A stretch of 64,000 bases of DNA from Paenibacillus taihuensis (GCF_003386535.1 NZ_QTTN01000021.1:47492-111491); one strand, 5' to 3'; numbered from the stretch's first letter, positions 35,603-45,659 are shown. Notes: generated by a model not told the origin, from the letters alone. Made by a program: numbers and translations.

Positions 35603-36625
35603 CTATACGTCAAGCCGCTTCACAGACCGCCTTACAATAAGCTCCGGCGGCAGGACAACCTTCTTCCAAACGGTCTTATCCGGCACTTCCCGCTCCCCGA
35701 TCCGGTCAATAAGAAGCTGCATCCCGAGGTAACCGAACTGATACGCTTGCTGAGCCGCCACGGTGATGAACGGGTCCATCTCCGAGTAAAGTCCGAAGTC
35801 ATCGAAGCAGACGACCGAAATATCTTCGGGAATGCGCAGCCCCCGCGCCCGCAGCAGCTTAATGATAACAACGGCGAGTACATTGTTACCCGACATAATC
35901 GCGGTTGGAGGAGGATCCATCGCAGCAATCCACTGCTCCATCGCATCCACGTCCAGCTCCGGCCCGAAGCTGGTTTCATGCACATACCGTTCATCGAACG
36001 GCAGATCATTCAGCTTCATCGCTTCCTGAAAGCCCGCAAGCCGAAGGCGCGCGCTGCTGATAGACGCCGAGCCGTTCACAAGCGCGATGAGCCGGTGCCC
36101 TTGCTCGACCAGATATTCGACTAATCGGCGCGCACCGTCCCGGCTGTCGCCGAGCACGATATCGCAAGAGATGCCCGGCACTTCGCGGTCGAGCAGCACG
36201 AATGGAACGCCATGCTTGCGCAGCTGTTCCAGATGAGGATGCGAAGGATCGCCGGCCGGCGCAAGGAGCGCGCCGTCAACACGGGTGGTGAGTATCGTGT
36301 TGATGTACTCGCCTTCTTTCTCCACGCTCTCGTCGCTGTTGCCGAAGAGGAGCCGATAGCCGTTCTTCCGCGCAGCATCCTCGGCACCGCGGGTAAGAGT
36401 CGTATAGAAAGGGTTCATGATATCCGTAATAAGCAGAAACAAAATACGTGTCTGCTGAAGCACGAGACTGCGCGCCATCTGGTTAGGCACATAGCCGAGC
36501 TCATCCATCACTTTCTTCACTTTGATACGCGTTTTCTCGCTGATCTTGCCGGTGTTATTGATAACTCTAGAAACGGTCATAGCCGATACATTCGCTTTGG
36601 CTGCGATATCGTAGATGGTCACCAT
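35603..36625 (-). CDS. LacI family transcriptional regulator
   Basis: Repressor of 340 aa transcribed divergently from fucI. N-terminal HTH TIYDIAAKANVSAMTVSRVI with hinge helix NQMARSLV, then a periplasmic-binding-like effector domain (FLLITDIMNPFYTTLTRGAE, ALLAPAGDPS, ISVVCFDDFGLYSEMDP). The gene shares a 133-bp promoter region with fucI, where a matching near-palindrome gttatcggtaac overlaps the presumed fucI promoter. It most likely represses fucI-fucU until the sugar or its derivative is present; this is inferred from position. Confidence 0.92.
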   Translation of the reverse strand: MVTIYDIAAKANVSAMTVSRVINNTGKISEKTRIKVKKVMDELGYVPNQMARSLVLQQTRILFLLITDIMNPFYTTLTRGAEDAARKNGYRLLFGNSDESVEKEGEYINTILTTRVDGALLAPAGDPSHPHLEQLRKHGVPFVLLDREVPGISCDIVLGDSRDGARRLVEYLVEQGHRLIALVNGSASISSARLRLAGFQEAMKLNDLPFDERYVHETSFGPELDVDAMEQWIAAMDPPPTAIMSGNNVLAVVIIKLLRARGLRIPEDISVVCFDDFGLYSEMDPFITVAAQQAYQFGYLGMQLLIDRIGEREVPDKTVWKKVVLPPELIVRRSVKRLDV

Positions 36626-36678
36626 AGTTTAAGCTCCCCTTAGAACTAATCATGCATTTATATTACATAACCTTTTGA

Positions 36679-36722
36679 TTGACAGCAAGCGGTATCATTG
36701 TTATTTTAGAGTTATCGGTAAC
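36679..36722 (+). promoter_or_regulatory. fucI promoter with LacI-type operator
   Basis: A sigma-A promoter is visible: TTGACA (36679-36684), 17-nt spacer, TATTTT (36702-36707). Immediately downstream lies gttatcggtaac (36711-36722), a near-palindrome with central CG typical of LacI-family operators, placed to block transcription start. Confidence 0.65.
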
Positions 36723-36758
36723 ATTTTATAACCATCATTCATTTGGAGGGATTCGTTC

Positions 36759-38549
36759 GTGGCAGATATTAGCACTCGTTATCAATCCGCATTCCCTAAG
36801 ATTGGCATTCGTCCTGCAATTGACGGCAGGCGTAAGGGCATCCGTGAATCACTTGAAGAGCAAACAATGGAGATGGCAAAGTCGGTAGCGCGACTGTTCG
36901 CTGAAAACTTGCGCTATCCGAACGGCGAACCTGTTGAATGCGTTATCGCAGATACTTGCATCGGCGGCGTAGCCGAGGCAGCTGCTTGCGGCGAGAAGTT
37001 CTCGCGCGAAGGTGTAGGCGTTTCCATTACGGTAACGCCATGCTGGTGTTACGGAACAGAAACGATCGATATGGATCCGTCGATTCCGAAGGCGGTATGG
37101 GGCTTTAACGGCACGGAGCGTCCGGGCGCGGTTTATCTGGCGGCTGTATTGTCCGGTTATGCGCAGAAGGGCTTGCCTGCATTCGGCATCTACGGCAACG
37201 AGGTGCAAGACAGCGGCGATACTACGATCCCAAATGATGTTCGAGATAAATTGCTTGGCTTTGCCCGCGCTGGTCTAGTTGTTGCTCTTATGAAAGGCAA
37301 GACGTATCTGTCGATGGGCTCGGTGTCCATGGGGATCGCCGGTTCCATCGTGAATGACGCGTTCTTCCAAGAGTACCTCGGTATGCGTACGGATTACATT
37401 GACATGTCCGAGTTCGTTCGCCGGATGGATCAAGGCATCTACGATCCGGCCGAGTACGAGCGCGCGCTGTCATGGGTGAAGGAGAACTGCGTTGAAGGTC
37501 CGGACAACAACCCGCCGGCGATTCAATCGACGCGCGAGCAGAAGGATAAAGACTGGGAGACAGTTGTCAAGATGACGCTCATCGCGCGCGACCTCATGAT
37601 CGGCAACCCGCGCCTCGACGAGATGGGCTACGGCGAAGAAGCGCTTGGCCGCAATGCGATCGCTTCGGGCTTCCAAGGACAACGCGCATGGACGGATCAT
37701 TTCCCGAACGGCGACTTCCTCGAAGCCATGCTGAACTCTTCCTTCGACTGGAACGGCATTCGTGCACCTTATATCGTTGCGACAGAGAACGATAGCTTGA
37801 ACGGCGCCGTCATGCTGCTGGGCAACCTGCTCACGAACACAGCTCAAATCTTCGCAGACGTGCGTACGTTCTGGAGCCCGGATTCCGTAGAACGCGTAAC
37901 GGGCCACCGCTTGAGCGGTCATGCGGAGAACGGCGTCCTGCACTTGATCAACTCCGGTCCGGCAACGCTTGACGGAACGGGCCAACAAGAGCGTGACGGC
38001 CAGCCTGTGATGAAGCCGTTCTGGGAGATCAGCGAAGAAGAGGCGAAGAAGTGTCTCGACGCAACTTCGTGGCGCCCAGGTTCCCTCGAATACTTCCGCG
38101 GGGGCGGCTATTCCTCCGACTATCTGACACGCGGCGGCATGCCGATGACGATGTCGCGGATCAATCTCGTGAAGGGTATCGGTCCTGTGCTCCAAATCGC
38201 CGAAGGTTATTCGGTCGACCTGCCGGAGGATGTGCATGATACGCTCGATAAGCGGACGGATCCGACTTGGCCGACAACTTGGTTCGCACCGCGTCTGACA
38301 GGAAGCGGCGCATTCCGTACGGTATATGATGTTATGGATAACTGGGGCGCGAACCATGGCTCGATCAGCTACGGCCATATCGGCGCCGATCTGATTACGC
38401 TAGCTTCGATGCTGCGCATCCCCGTGAATATGCACAACGTGCCTGCGGAGAATATCTTCCGTCCGCGCGCATGGAGCCTGTTCGGTACGGACAATACGGA
38501 GAGCGCGGATTACCGGGCATGCGGCAACTTCGGCCCGCTCTACAAGTAA
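36759..38549 (+). CDS. fucI: L-fucose isomerase
   Basis: Converts L-fucose to L-fuculose (also D-arabinose to D-ribulose) in the cytoplasm. The 596-aa sequence tracks E. coli FucI along its length: [53 protein letters not shown]. The Mn ligands are visible as E in [11 protein letters not shown] in FADVRTFW and H in [10 protein letters not shown] (E337/D361/H528 of E. coli). The start is preceded by ttggaggg. Cotranscribed with fucU 29 bp downstream and controlled by the divergent LacI regulator. No fuculokinase, aldolase or transporter is in this window. Confidence 0.96.
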   Translation: MADISTRYQSAFPKIGIRPAIDGRRKGIRESLEEQTMEMAKSVARLFAENLRYPNGEPVECVIADTCIGGVAEAAACGEKFSREGVGVSITVTPCWCYGTETIDMDPSIPKAVWGFNGTERPGAVYLAAVLSGYAQKGLPAFGIYGNEVQDSGDTTIPNDVRDKLLGFARAGLVVALMKGKTYLSMGSVSMGIAGSIVNDAFFQEYLGMRTDYIDMSEFVRRMDQGIYDPAEYERALSWVKENCVEGPDNNPPAIQSTREQKDKDWETVVKMTLIARDLMIGNPRLDEMGYGEEALGRNAIASGFQGQRAWTDHFPNGDFLEAMLNSSFDWNGIRAPYIVATENDSLNGAVMLLGNLLTNTAQIFADVRTFWSPDSVERVTGHRLSGHAENGVLHLINSGPATLDGTGQQERDGQPVMKPFWEISEEEAKKCLDATSWRPGSLEYFRGGGYSSDYLTRGGMPMTMSRINLVKGIGPVLQIAEGYSVDLPEDVHDTLDKRTDPTWPTTWFAPRLTGSGAFRTVYDVMDNWGANHGSISYGHIGADLITLASMLRIPVNMHNVPAENIFRPRAWSLFGTDNTESADYRACGNFGPLYK

Positions 38550-38578
38550 TCGGGTAGCATATTAGGAGGATATCAACT

Positions 38579-39007
38579 ATGCTAATTGGCATACCTAAAC
38601 TGCTTTCCCCGGACTTGCTCAAGCTTCTAATGGAAATGGGCCACGGCGACGAGATCGTCCTCGCGGACTCGAACTTCCCTGCTGCAAGTCATGCCGAGCG
38701 GCTCATTCGCTGCGACGGGCATGAAATTCCGGCGCTGCTGGAAGCGATTCTGCAGCTGATGCCGCTTGACCAATACGTCGACAAGCCGGCTGCGCTCATG
38801 CAGGTCGTTCCTGGCGATACGGTAGCGACACCAGTCTGGGAGGTCTACGGCCGTATCATTGGAGAACGTGCAGGACTAGAAGCGCCGTTCGATATGGTGG
38901 AGCGGTTCGACTTCTACGATCGTGCCCGCAAAGCGTACGCGATAATAGCAACGAGCGAGACAGAGCGTTATGCGAATATTATTCTGAAGAAAGGCTGTGT
39001 CTTGTAA
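38579..39007 (+). CDS. fucU: L-fucose mutarotase (RbsD/FucU family)
   Basis: Interconverts alpha and beta pyranose forms of fucose so that the isomerase receives its preferred anomer. 142 aa, normal family length, with the diagnostic start LLSPDLLKLLMEMGHGDEIV (catalytic His), DSNFPA, and the late segment RKAYAIIATSETERYANIIL with the Tyr typical of FucU. The ribosome binding site aggagg lies before ATG 38579. It completes a two-gene operon with fucI; a strong terminator follows. Confidence 0.93.
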   Translation: MLIGIPKLLSPDLLKLLMEMGHGDEIVLADSNFPAASHAERLIRCDGHEIPALLEAILQLMPLDQYVDKPAALMQVVPGDTVATPVWEVYGRIIGERAGLEAPFDMVERFDFYDRARKAYAIIATSETERYANIILKKGCVL

Positions 39008-39034
39008 CTTCTGAAACGCAGCCCATTCCTTTCA

Positions 39035-39079
39035 AAACCGGTCTCTTCGAGCCTACTGCTCGGAGAGTCCGGTTTTTTT
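39035..39079 (+). terminator. terminator after fucU
   Basis: aaaaccgg pairs with ccggtttt, with an inner cgagc/gctcg stem, and seven T residues follow. Confidence 0.9.
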
Positions 39080-39130
39080 ATGCGTCTTTTGGTAAAACTA
39101 TGCCGAAATGGAAAGGAGGACGCATGCCAG

Positions 39131-40273
39131 ATGAAAGTGAAATCGCTCGAGCTCGGCTTCTGGCCGGTCTTTATGATGCTGACGCTGTCGGTTGGCTTAT
39201 CCGCGCATGTGCTTGTCCTTCCGACGGTGCTGGAGGTGAGCGGCAGAGACTCATGGATGTGCGGCCTCATCGGGTTTGCCATTGTCCTCCCCTGGACGGC
39301 GATCTTCGTCACGGGGACGATGAAACGAACGAAGCAGATCAACCTGCGGGAATGGCTGCGCACAAGAGTGTCTCCTTTCGGCGCGTGGCTTATTATTATA
39401 CCGGTCATCATCGTGCTGCTCCATTCGAGCTTCCAAACCTTTATTGAAACGGTCGCATGGACCTCTTCCACATACCTTCCGGATACGCCGCTGCTTGTCA
39501 TCATGCTCAGCCTGTTGCTGCTTACCGGTTTTGCGGTATATAGCGGACTGAGAGCGATCGCCTATATGTCCTGCCTGCTTCTTCCGGCAGTTGTCGTGCT
39601 TGGCGATTTTGTCATGAGCGCCAACATGCCTTACAAGAACTACAGCTTGCTGCTTCCGATGCTCGAGGGCGGGTGGACGCCGGCGCTGCACGGCTCCTTG
39701 TATGCGATCAGCTGCTTGATGGAGTTAGCGGCGCTGTTATTTATTCAACATCATTTGAAGGGGCGAATTAAGCATTGGCAAATGGTGCTTCAACTTGCCT
39801 TTATTACCATGCTCATGTTAGGGCCGACCATCGGTGCCCTTACGGAGTTCGGGCCAGCGGAGGCTGATAAGCTGCTCTTCCCGGCGTTCGCCCAGTGGCG
39901 GCTCGTGACGATTGGCAAATATATCGAGCATGTTGATTTTTTTGCCATTTACCAATGGCTTTCGGGAGCTTTCGTGCGCGTATCGTTAGGTATAGTGATA
40001 ACCTTGGAGCTTCTCCAGATCCGCAAGCCGCTGCACAAAGCGATTTTCATCCTGGTCATTTGCATCGTTTATATGGTCTTAGCTACGCTGCTGCTTACTT
40101 CGGTCAATGCTTCCGAAACCGCTATTCGATACGTGTTTGCCATTGATATATGCGTGTTTGGTTTAATAACGACTCTGATATGGATGTTATCGTTTAAAGG
40201 CGTTCCGAAGGAGGGCGGTGCCGATGAGAATCAGAAGCCAAAGCAAGAGGACGGAGCAATCAATAACTTATGA
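39131..40273 (+). CDS. spore germination permease, GerAB (GRKB) family
   Basis: B subunit of a nutrient-germinant receptor in the inner spore membrane; APC-superfamily fold that is expected to bind the germinant. 380 aa, about ten helices, beginning LELGFWPVFMMLTLSVGLSA and containing the family feature TYLPDTPLLVIML after helix 3. ATG 39131 follows aaaggagga at slightly long spacing. The end overlaps the A gene start at 40224 by 50 nt. Operon order is B-A-C. The specific germinant cannot be inferred from the sequence. Confidence 0.9.
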   Translation: MKVKSLELGFWPVFMMLTLSVGLSAHVLVLPTVLEVSGRDSWMCGLIGFAIVLPWTAIFVTGTMKRTKQINLREWLRTRVSPFGAWLIIIPVIIVLLHSSFQTFIETVAWTSSTYLPDTPLLVIMLSLLLLTGFAVYSGLRAIAYMSCLLLPAVVVLGDFVMSANMPYKNYSLLLPMLEGGWTPALHGSLYAISCLMELAALLFIQHHLKGRIKHWQMVLQLAFITMLMLGPTIGALTEFGPAEADKLLFPAFAQWRLVTIGKYIEHVDFFAIYQWLSGAFVRVSLGIVITLELLQIRKPLHKAIFILVICIVYMVLATLLLTSVNASETAIRYVFAIDICVFGLITTLIWMLSFKGVPKEGGADENQKPKQEDGAINNL

Positions 40274-41648
40274 ATGGCTGCTGGATGCGGTGAGGCCATG
40301 CGGCGACGTCGAGGTACACTCGCTATCCTATGAGCTTGAAGACAGGATGGATCGCGAGCAGATCGAAGTCCTGTATTGCACCAACATGGTGGATACCCAA
40401 CTTATGCAGAAGCTGCTGCATCCAGAAGGTCTTGGCGTTCGAATCGATCCGGAGCAAAGTCCGTTTATTCAAAGCCTTGATCCCGGAGTCGAAGGCAAAC
40501 AGCTGTTCAATCAGCTGTTCGCAGGCTACATCATCGTTTGGAAACCGTCGAACGGGCAATTCTACGCAATGGATTGCACGCAGCCGCCGAGCCGAAGTCC
40601 GGAAGAATCGACGCTGGAGCTGTCGATCAAAGGGCCACGCGACGGGTTCGTTGAGGAAATCGATACGAATTTGGCGTTAATCCGAAAACGGCTGCGCACG
40701 CCGAAGATGCATGCCGAATGGTTTACGGTCGGTTCGGAATCGCAGACGAGGCTGTGCCTAATCTCCGTGGATGGCGTTACTTCGCCGGCTGTGCTGGAGG
40801 AAGCGAGACGCCGCATCCGGGGCGTCGATATTGCGGTGCTTCATGGCGCGGGCGAGCTCGAGGACATCATTGCCGATAAAACGATCTTGCTTGTGCCGCT
40901 GATCGATTATATCGGACGGCCGGATGCCGTCATTCAATCGATTATGAATGGAAGATTCGCCATTCTCGTGGACGGCTCGCCTGCCGCCTTAATCGCGCCG
41001 GTCAACGTATCTCTATTGGTCAAATCCCCGGAGGATGCTTATCAACCCTACTATTTTGTCGTCTTCGAGCGGACTTTGCGCTTGATTAGCTTCTTCTTGG
41101 CCGGCATTCTGCCCGGCTTCTATTTGGGGCTGCTGGCCTTCAATAGCGATCAGCTTCCATTTGCGCTGTTAGCCACCGTAACGATGAACCGGATTGGTCT
41201 GCCGTTCAGCCCCCAAATGGAGCTTATTTTGATGATGCTGATGTTTGAGATCTTCCGCGAAGCCGGCGTTCGTTTGCCGCGGGCGGTCGGCCAGACGGTA
41301 ACCGTCGTAGGCGGCCTGATTGTCGGCGACGCTGCCATTCGGGCAGGGTTGACATCGGCGACGATGCTGGTCGTTACTGCGGTAACGGCGGTATCTACGT
41401 TCACGCTCGTGAACCAGTCGCTTAACGGTTCCGTTACCGTCATTCGGTTCTATATGATGATCGCATCATCCTTCCTGGGGCTGTTCGGCTTCTTTATCTC
41501 GCTGTTCTCCGTCATGCTCTATTTATGCACGCTGGAGTCGTTCGGGATGCCTTACCTGAAGCCGCTCGCTCCGTTCGAGTTCAAGAAGATGCTAACCGCG
41601 GTATGGCAGCTGCCGTGGAAATATCGCGCAAAGCGGAACCTGCCGTGA
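40224..41648 (+). CDS. spore germination protein, GerAA family
   Basis: A subunit of the germinant receptor, 474 aa. An N-terminal soluble domain (~1-280, two lobes; DREQIEVLYCTNMVD, IKGPRDGFVEEIDTNLALIR) is followed by 4-6 membrane helices (FLAGILPGFYLGLLAF onward) with the family signature EIFREAGVRLPRAVGQTVTVV. KGPRDGFVE and REAGVRLP are hallmarks of all GerAA proteins. ATG 40224 has aaggaggg at 40207-40214. It overlaps both neighbours, a sign of tight translational coupling within the receptor operon. Confidence 0.95.
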   Translation: MRIRSQSKRTEQSITYEWLLDAVRPCGDVEVHSLSYELEDRMDREQIEVLYCTNMVDTQLMQKLLHPEGLGVRIDPEQSPFIQSLDPGVEGKQLFNQLFAGYIIVWKPSNGQFYAMDCTQPPSRSPEESTLELSIKGPRDGFVEEIDTNLALIRKRLRTPKMHAEWFTVGSESQTRLCLISVDGVTSPAVLEEARRRIRGVDIAVLHGAGELEDIIADKTILLVPLIDYIGRPDAVIQSIMNGRFAILVDGSPAALIAPVNVSLLVKSPEDAYQPYYFVVFERTLRLISFFLAGILPGFYLGLLAFNSDQLPFALLATVTMNRIGLPFSPQMELILMMLMFEIFREAGVRLPRAVGQTVTVVGGLIVGDAAIRAGLTSATMLVVTAVTAVSTFTLVNQSLNGSVTVIRFYMMIASSFLGLFGFFISLFSVMLYLCTLESFGMPYLKPLAPFEFKKMLTAVWQLPWKYRAKRNLP

Positions 41649-42802
41649 GGGCGAGCCGCCGGGAGCTTCTTCTGCTGCTTACGCTAGTCCTGTCAAGCGT
41701 ATTATTGAGCGGCTGCAAGGGGCGAGCGGACACAAGCGATCTAAGCGCGCAAGCGTTCGTGAAGGCGATGGGCATCGATTACGAGAAAGGGCAATATGTC
41801 GTTACGGTTCAACTGATGGACTTCTCCGCAATCGCGAAGACGGAAACGCCGAAATCCCAGAAGCCCAGCGTCTGGATCGGCATTGGGCGCGGCAAAAGCA
41901 TCAGCGAAGCGAATAAGCAAATCGCGGTGACGACTCAAAGCCGGCTTAATTTCGACCAGCTGAGCGTGGTCATCGTTCGGGAGCCCGCCATGGATAAGAT
42001 GGCCCAAATTCTCGACGCCGTAAACCGGGTTCGCGTCACCAGGTATACCTCATGGATTTATGGCACACGAGATGATCTGAGTGATATCTTCACCGCAAGC
42101 GCTTTTTTCGAGCTGTCGCAAACGTACAGCTACATTTATAATCCCCTTACACTCGAGAAACAGAACAGCTCCGTACCTCCGTTGACGATGCAGAAATTCG
42201 TTACGGCTTTCAATGAAAAGGCGATGACCGCGCTGCTGCCGAGCGTATCCGTGTCGAGCAAAGTATGGCGGGAGAACAAACGGCCGATCATGGTTCAGGA
42301 GCTGGATGGCGTGTTTGCCTTTAAACTGAAGCGCAAGCCGGTATACCTGCCGCTGAAGCAGGTGATCGGAGTACGGTGGTCGAAAAATCCGCTCTATCAT
42401 GCGCAGTACACGGTCCAGGCAGAGGGCCATCAGGATGCGGCAAGCGTCTGGATTACGTACTCGAAGGTAAAGAAGAAAGAAGTGAAAACGTCAAAAGGCG
42501 GACCGAAGTTCGTGCTTCACGTGAAGGCGTACGGCGATTTGATCGAGATTGGCGGAAATTTGACGGTGGCCGAAATTGAAAGCAAGGTGCGCAAGCTGAT
42601 CGAGGACGAAATCATGCTCGCCTATACTTCGGGCATTCGAAAGCATATAGATTTGTTTAATTTGGAAGAAATTATGTACCGATATCATTTGGGAGAGTGG
42701 AAGAAAACAGCGCGAAACGGGGACTGGCATCCTGGCGAAAATGATCTGAAGGTGGAACTGTCCTTTGGTATTCGGCGAGCAGGCGTGTTCGAGATGCAGT
42801 AA
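41645..42802 (+). CDS. Ger(x)C family germination lipoprotein
   Basis: C subunit of the germinant receptor, attached to the outer face of the inner spore membrane. The GTG at 41645 overlaps the A gene stop codon (GTGA), the usual coupling in these operons, and gives a perfect lipoprotein signal: MRASRRELLLLLTLVLS-SVLLSGC with the Cys at residue 24. Longer in-frame starts (41603 or 41525) lack a ribosome binding site. Family blocks: FVKAMGIDYEKGQYVVTVQL, KSISEANK, RLNFDQLSVVIV and the C-terminal strand FGIRRAG. 385 aa, normal length. Confidence 0.92.
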   Translation: MRASRRELLLLLTLVLSSVLLSGCKGRADTSDLSAQAFVKAMGIDYEKGQYVVTVQLMDFSAIAKTETPKSQKPSVWIGIGRGKSISEANKQIAVTTQSRLNFDQLSVVIVREPAMDKMAQILDAVNRVRVTRYTSWIYGTRDDLSDIFTASAFFELSQTYSYIYNPLTLEKQNSSVPPLTMQKFVTAFNEKAMTALLPSVSVSSKVWRENKRPIMVQELDGVFAFKLKRKPVYLPLKQVIGVRWSKNPLYHAQYTVQAEGHQDAASVWITYSKVKKKEVKTSKGGPKFVLHVKAYGDLIEIGGNLTVAEIESKVRKLIEDEIMLAYTSGIRKHIDLFNLEEIMYRYHLGEWKKTARNGDWHPGENDLKVELSFGIRRAGVFEMQ

Positions 42803-42958
42803 CCAAAACAGACATCCTACATTTCTCCATATGACTGCGTCAAGCGTCCATATTGATGATGGTTAAATCCTCCTATACTTGAAGACGACAAGCGTGTTTT
42901 ATTCGTTTTGAACACGATGATTTAGAGTCGTTTTATCCATAAGGAGGATGTATTCAGG

Positions 42959-45154
42959 ATGCCGATCATGTTCGATGCCGAAACGGGGCTCTTTCATCTG
43001 CAAACCCGCAATATGAGCTATATTTTTCAAGTGCTGCACGGTTATCCGGCACATCTATACTGGGGACGCAAAATTAGCGAGCCTAGCAATCCGGCTCGTC
43101 TGCTGCAGCGCATTGAGCGTTCTTCGTTCTGTCCGAATCCGGTTCCGGGGGACCGGACTATCTCGCTGGATACGCTGCCGCAGGAATATCCAGGCTACGG
43201 TTCCAGCGACCTGCGCAATCCGGCCTATGCGGTCGGACTGCCGAATGGAACGACTGTAACAGAGCTGCAGTATGAATCCCATGCAATTGTACAAGGGAAG
43301 CCTGCGCTTGAAGGGCTGCCGGCTGTGTATGCGGAGCAGGAGTCCGAGGCGCAGACGCTCATTATTACATTAGCGGACAAGCTTGCTGGGCTAACAGTTG
43401 AGCTTTCCTATACGGTATTTGAAGCCTTCGATGCGGTCATTCGCTCCGCGCGTATTACGAATACAAGCAGTGATGTCGTGCAGCTGACGCGGGCGCTTAG
43501 CGCTAGTGTGGATCTTCCGCATGACCGCTTCGACATGCTGCAGCTATCCGGCGCGTGGGCTCGCGAGCGGTATGTCCATAAGCGCGCGCTAACGCCGGGC
43601 TTGCAGGCGATCGAGAGCCGCCGCGGCTCTAGCAGCCATATGAACAATCCGTTCTTCGCGCTGCTGTCCGAAGGCGCAACCGAAGATCACGGAGATGTGT
43701 ACGGCTTCAGTCTTGTGTATAGCGGAAGTTTCTCCGCAGGCGTTGAAGTGGATCAGTTCCATACGTCGCGCGCTTTTATTGGGATCAATCCGTTCGATTT
43801 CTCTTGGCGTCTTGAAGCAGGCGAGTCGTTCCAGACGCCGGAGACGGTTATGGTGTACTCGGGTAACGGTCTCGGCGCGATGTCGCGCACGTATCACGAG
43901 CTGTACCGGACACGCCTGTGTCGCGGTGCGTTCCGCGATGCGGTCCGGCCGATTCTGGTCAACAACTGGGAAGCAACGTACTTCAATTTTAACGCGGACA
44001 AAATCGAATCGATTGCCAAAGCTGGAAGCGAACTAGGTATCGAGCTCTTCGTGCTTGACGACGGCTGGTTCGGTCGCCGGGACAGCGACAACTCCTCGCT
44101 GGGAGACTGGGTCGTCGACGCGAAGAAGCTGCCGCGCGGCCTTGAAGATCTAGCGGAGCGGGTGCGCAGTCACGGCCTCGAATTCGGCTTATGGTTCGAG
44201 CCGGAGATGGTGTCGCCGGACAGCGATTTGTACCGCGCGCATCCGGACTGGTGCTTGCACGTGCCTGGCCGCCGCCGCTCGGAAGGCCGCCAGCAGTTGA
44301 TCCTTGATCTTTCCCGCACCGATGTGCAGGATTATATTATTGAAGCCGTGAGCTCGGTGCTGCGAAGCGCGCCGATTACGTATGTGAAGTGGGACATGAA
44401 TCGGAATATGTCGGAGATCGGCTCGGCACTGCTGCCGCCGGAGCGGCAGCGGGAAACGGCGCACCGTTATATGCTCGGTCTCTATCGCGTGCTGGAGCAG
44501 ATTACTTCTGCATTCCCGCAGGTATTGTTCGAGAGCTGCTCAGGCGGCGGCGGACGGTTCGATCCCGGCATGCTCTATTACATGCCGCAGACGTGGACGA
44601 GCGACAACTCCGACGCGATTAGCCGGCTGCGCATTCAGTACGGCACGAGCATCGTCTATCCGATCAGCACGATGGGCGCGCACGTTTCCGCTGTGCCGAA
44701 CCACCAGGTTGGCCGCAATACCCCGCTTAAGACGCGCGGTGATGTAGCGATGTCCGGCAACTTCGGCTACGAGCTGGATTTGACGGTGTTTACGGATGAG
44801 GAGAAGGAAGAGGTCAAACGCCAGGTTGCGCTTGTCAAAGAAGTGCGCGAGCTTGTCCAATACGGCTCGTTCTACCGGCTGCTCAGCCCGTTCGAGGGCA
44901 ATGAAACGGCTTGGATGTTCGTTTCGCCGGATCAACGTGAAGCGCTCGTCGTGCATGTGGCTGTACTAAGCGAGGCGAATCCACCGCTTAGCCGCTTGAA
45001 GTTGAAGGGACTTAGTGCTGATCTGAGCTACGAATGGCTAGGCACAGGTGAAGTCGTCGGCGGGGACGAGCTGATGTTTGCCGGTATTGTGAAGCCGCTG
45101 CCGCATGGCGATTACTTCAGCTCGGTGTTCCGTTTTGTCGCGGTCGAGAGCTAA
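42959..45154 (+). CDS. GH36 alpha-galactosidase
   Basis: Cytoplasmic alpha-galactosidase of 731 aa, hydrolysing raffinose-family sugars or melibiose. N-terminal beta-supersandwich (~1-330), then a TIM barrel with the substrate loop VLDDGWFGRRDSDNSSLGDW, nucleophile D in VKWDMNR, ESCSGGGGRFDPG and the acid/base D in TWTSDNSDAISR. These are the exact GH36 group I signatures. The start is preceded by aaggagga. It stands alone; no transporter or regulator is adjacent. A second, unrelated alpha-galactosidase of family GH4 lies at 55138. Confidence 0.95.
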   Translation: MPIMFDAETGLFHLQTRNMSYIFQVLHGYPAHLYWGRKISEPSNPARLLQRIERSSFCPNPVPGDRTISLDTLPQEYPGYGSSDLRNPAYAVGLPNGTTVTELQYESHAIVQGKPALEGLPAVYAEQESEAQTLIITLADKLAGLTVELSYTVFEAFDAVIRSARITNTSSDVVQLTRALSASVDLPHDRFDMLQLSGAWARERYVHKRALTPGLQAIESRRGSSSHMNNPFFALLSEGATEDHGDVYGFSLVYSGSFSAGVEVDQFHTSRAFIGINPFDFSWRLEAGESFQTPETVMVYSGNGLGAMSRTYHELYRTRLCRGAFRDAVRPILVNNWEATYFNFNADKIESIAKAGSELGIELFVLDDGWFGRRDSDNSSLGDWVVDAKKLPRGLEDLAERVRSHGLEFGLWFEPEMVSPDSDLYRAHPDWCLHVPGRRRSEGRQQLILDLSRTDVQDYIIEAVSSVLRSAPITYVKWDMNRNMSEIGSALLPPERQRETAHRYMLGLYRVLEQITSAFPQVLFESCSGGGGRFDPGMLYYMPQTWTSDNSDAISRLRIQYGTSIVYPISTMGAHVSAVPNHQVGRNTPLKTRGDVAMSGNFGYELDLTVFTDEEKEEVKRQVALVKEVRELVQYGSFYRLLSPFEGNETAWMFVSPDQREALVVHVAVLSEANPPLSRLKLKGLSADLSYEWLGTGEVVGGDELMFAGIVKPLPHGDYFSSVFRFVAVES

Positions 45155-45251
45155 AGCAGAGCCTGCCTATCTTGTACACCTAAAGGGACAACCCACATTT
45201 CTCCCGCATATGATGTAGTGCAGTTGCATCTAGAAGGGAGGGGTGTCGATC

Positions 45252-45659
45252 GTGCCACACACCGTCGTTTGCAGTATTACCGCTGTGCTCGGATCGCTGC
45301 TCACGTTCTCCTTTGGTATGTGGCCGGAGTCATTGACATTACTCATCGTGGCAATGGGCGTAGACTACGCTACCGGCGTTACAGCCGCGGTAAAGGAGAA
45401 AGGACTAAACAGCGAAGTTGGGTCTTGGGGATTGGCGAAGAAAGGCATTATGCTGCTTGTTATCCTGCTTGCTCACCGGATTGATATTATGCTTGAGCTT
45501 AACAACGTTGCCATGGGCGGAGCCATTTATTTTTATTTAGCGAATGAGCTTATCTCCATTACGGAGAACTTGGGTCGGATCGGCGTTCCAATGCCGGATC
45601 GGCTACGTCAACTTATCGAGGTATTGAAAGATAAAGGCAAAGATAAGGATAAGAAGTAA
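45252..45659 (+). CDS. holin-like protein (phage_holin_4_1/TcdE type)
   Basis: Small membrane protein of 135 aa with two to three helices (~5-25, ~27-45, ~60-105) and a charged tail ending KGKDKDKK. The core VDYATGVTAAVKEKGLNSEVG and GLAKKGIMLLVILLAHRID is the hallmark of the TcdE/UtxA/phi-29-type toxin-secretion holin family (phage_holin_4). GTG 45252 sits about 10 nt after aagggagg; GTG 45243 is another option. No endolysin, phage structural gene or toxin gene is nearby, so this is an orphan, possibly a remnant of a phage or a spore/peptidoglycan-related holin. Confidence 0.8.
   Translation: MPHTVVCSITAVLGSLLTFSFGMWPESLTLLIVAMGVDYATGVTAAVKEKGLNSEVGSWGLAKKGIMLLVILLAHRIDIMLELNNVAMGGAIYFYLANELISITENLGRIGVPMPDRLRQLIEVLKDKGKDKDKK

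Noticed and set aside
37470..38378. 302-codon minus-strand ORF opposite fucI
   Set aside because: Antisense to strongly conserved fucI sequence; codon pattern matches fucI, not this frame.
45252..45659. Prophage
   Set aside because: Only a holin-like gene; no other phage gene within 10 kb on either side.
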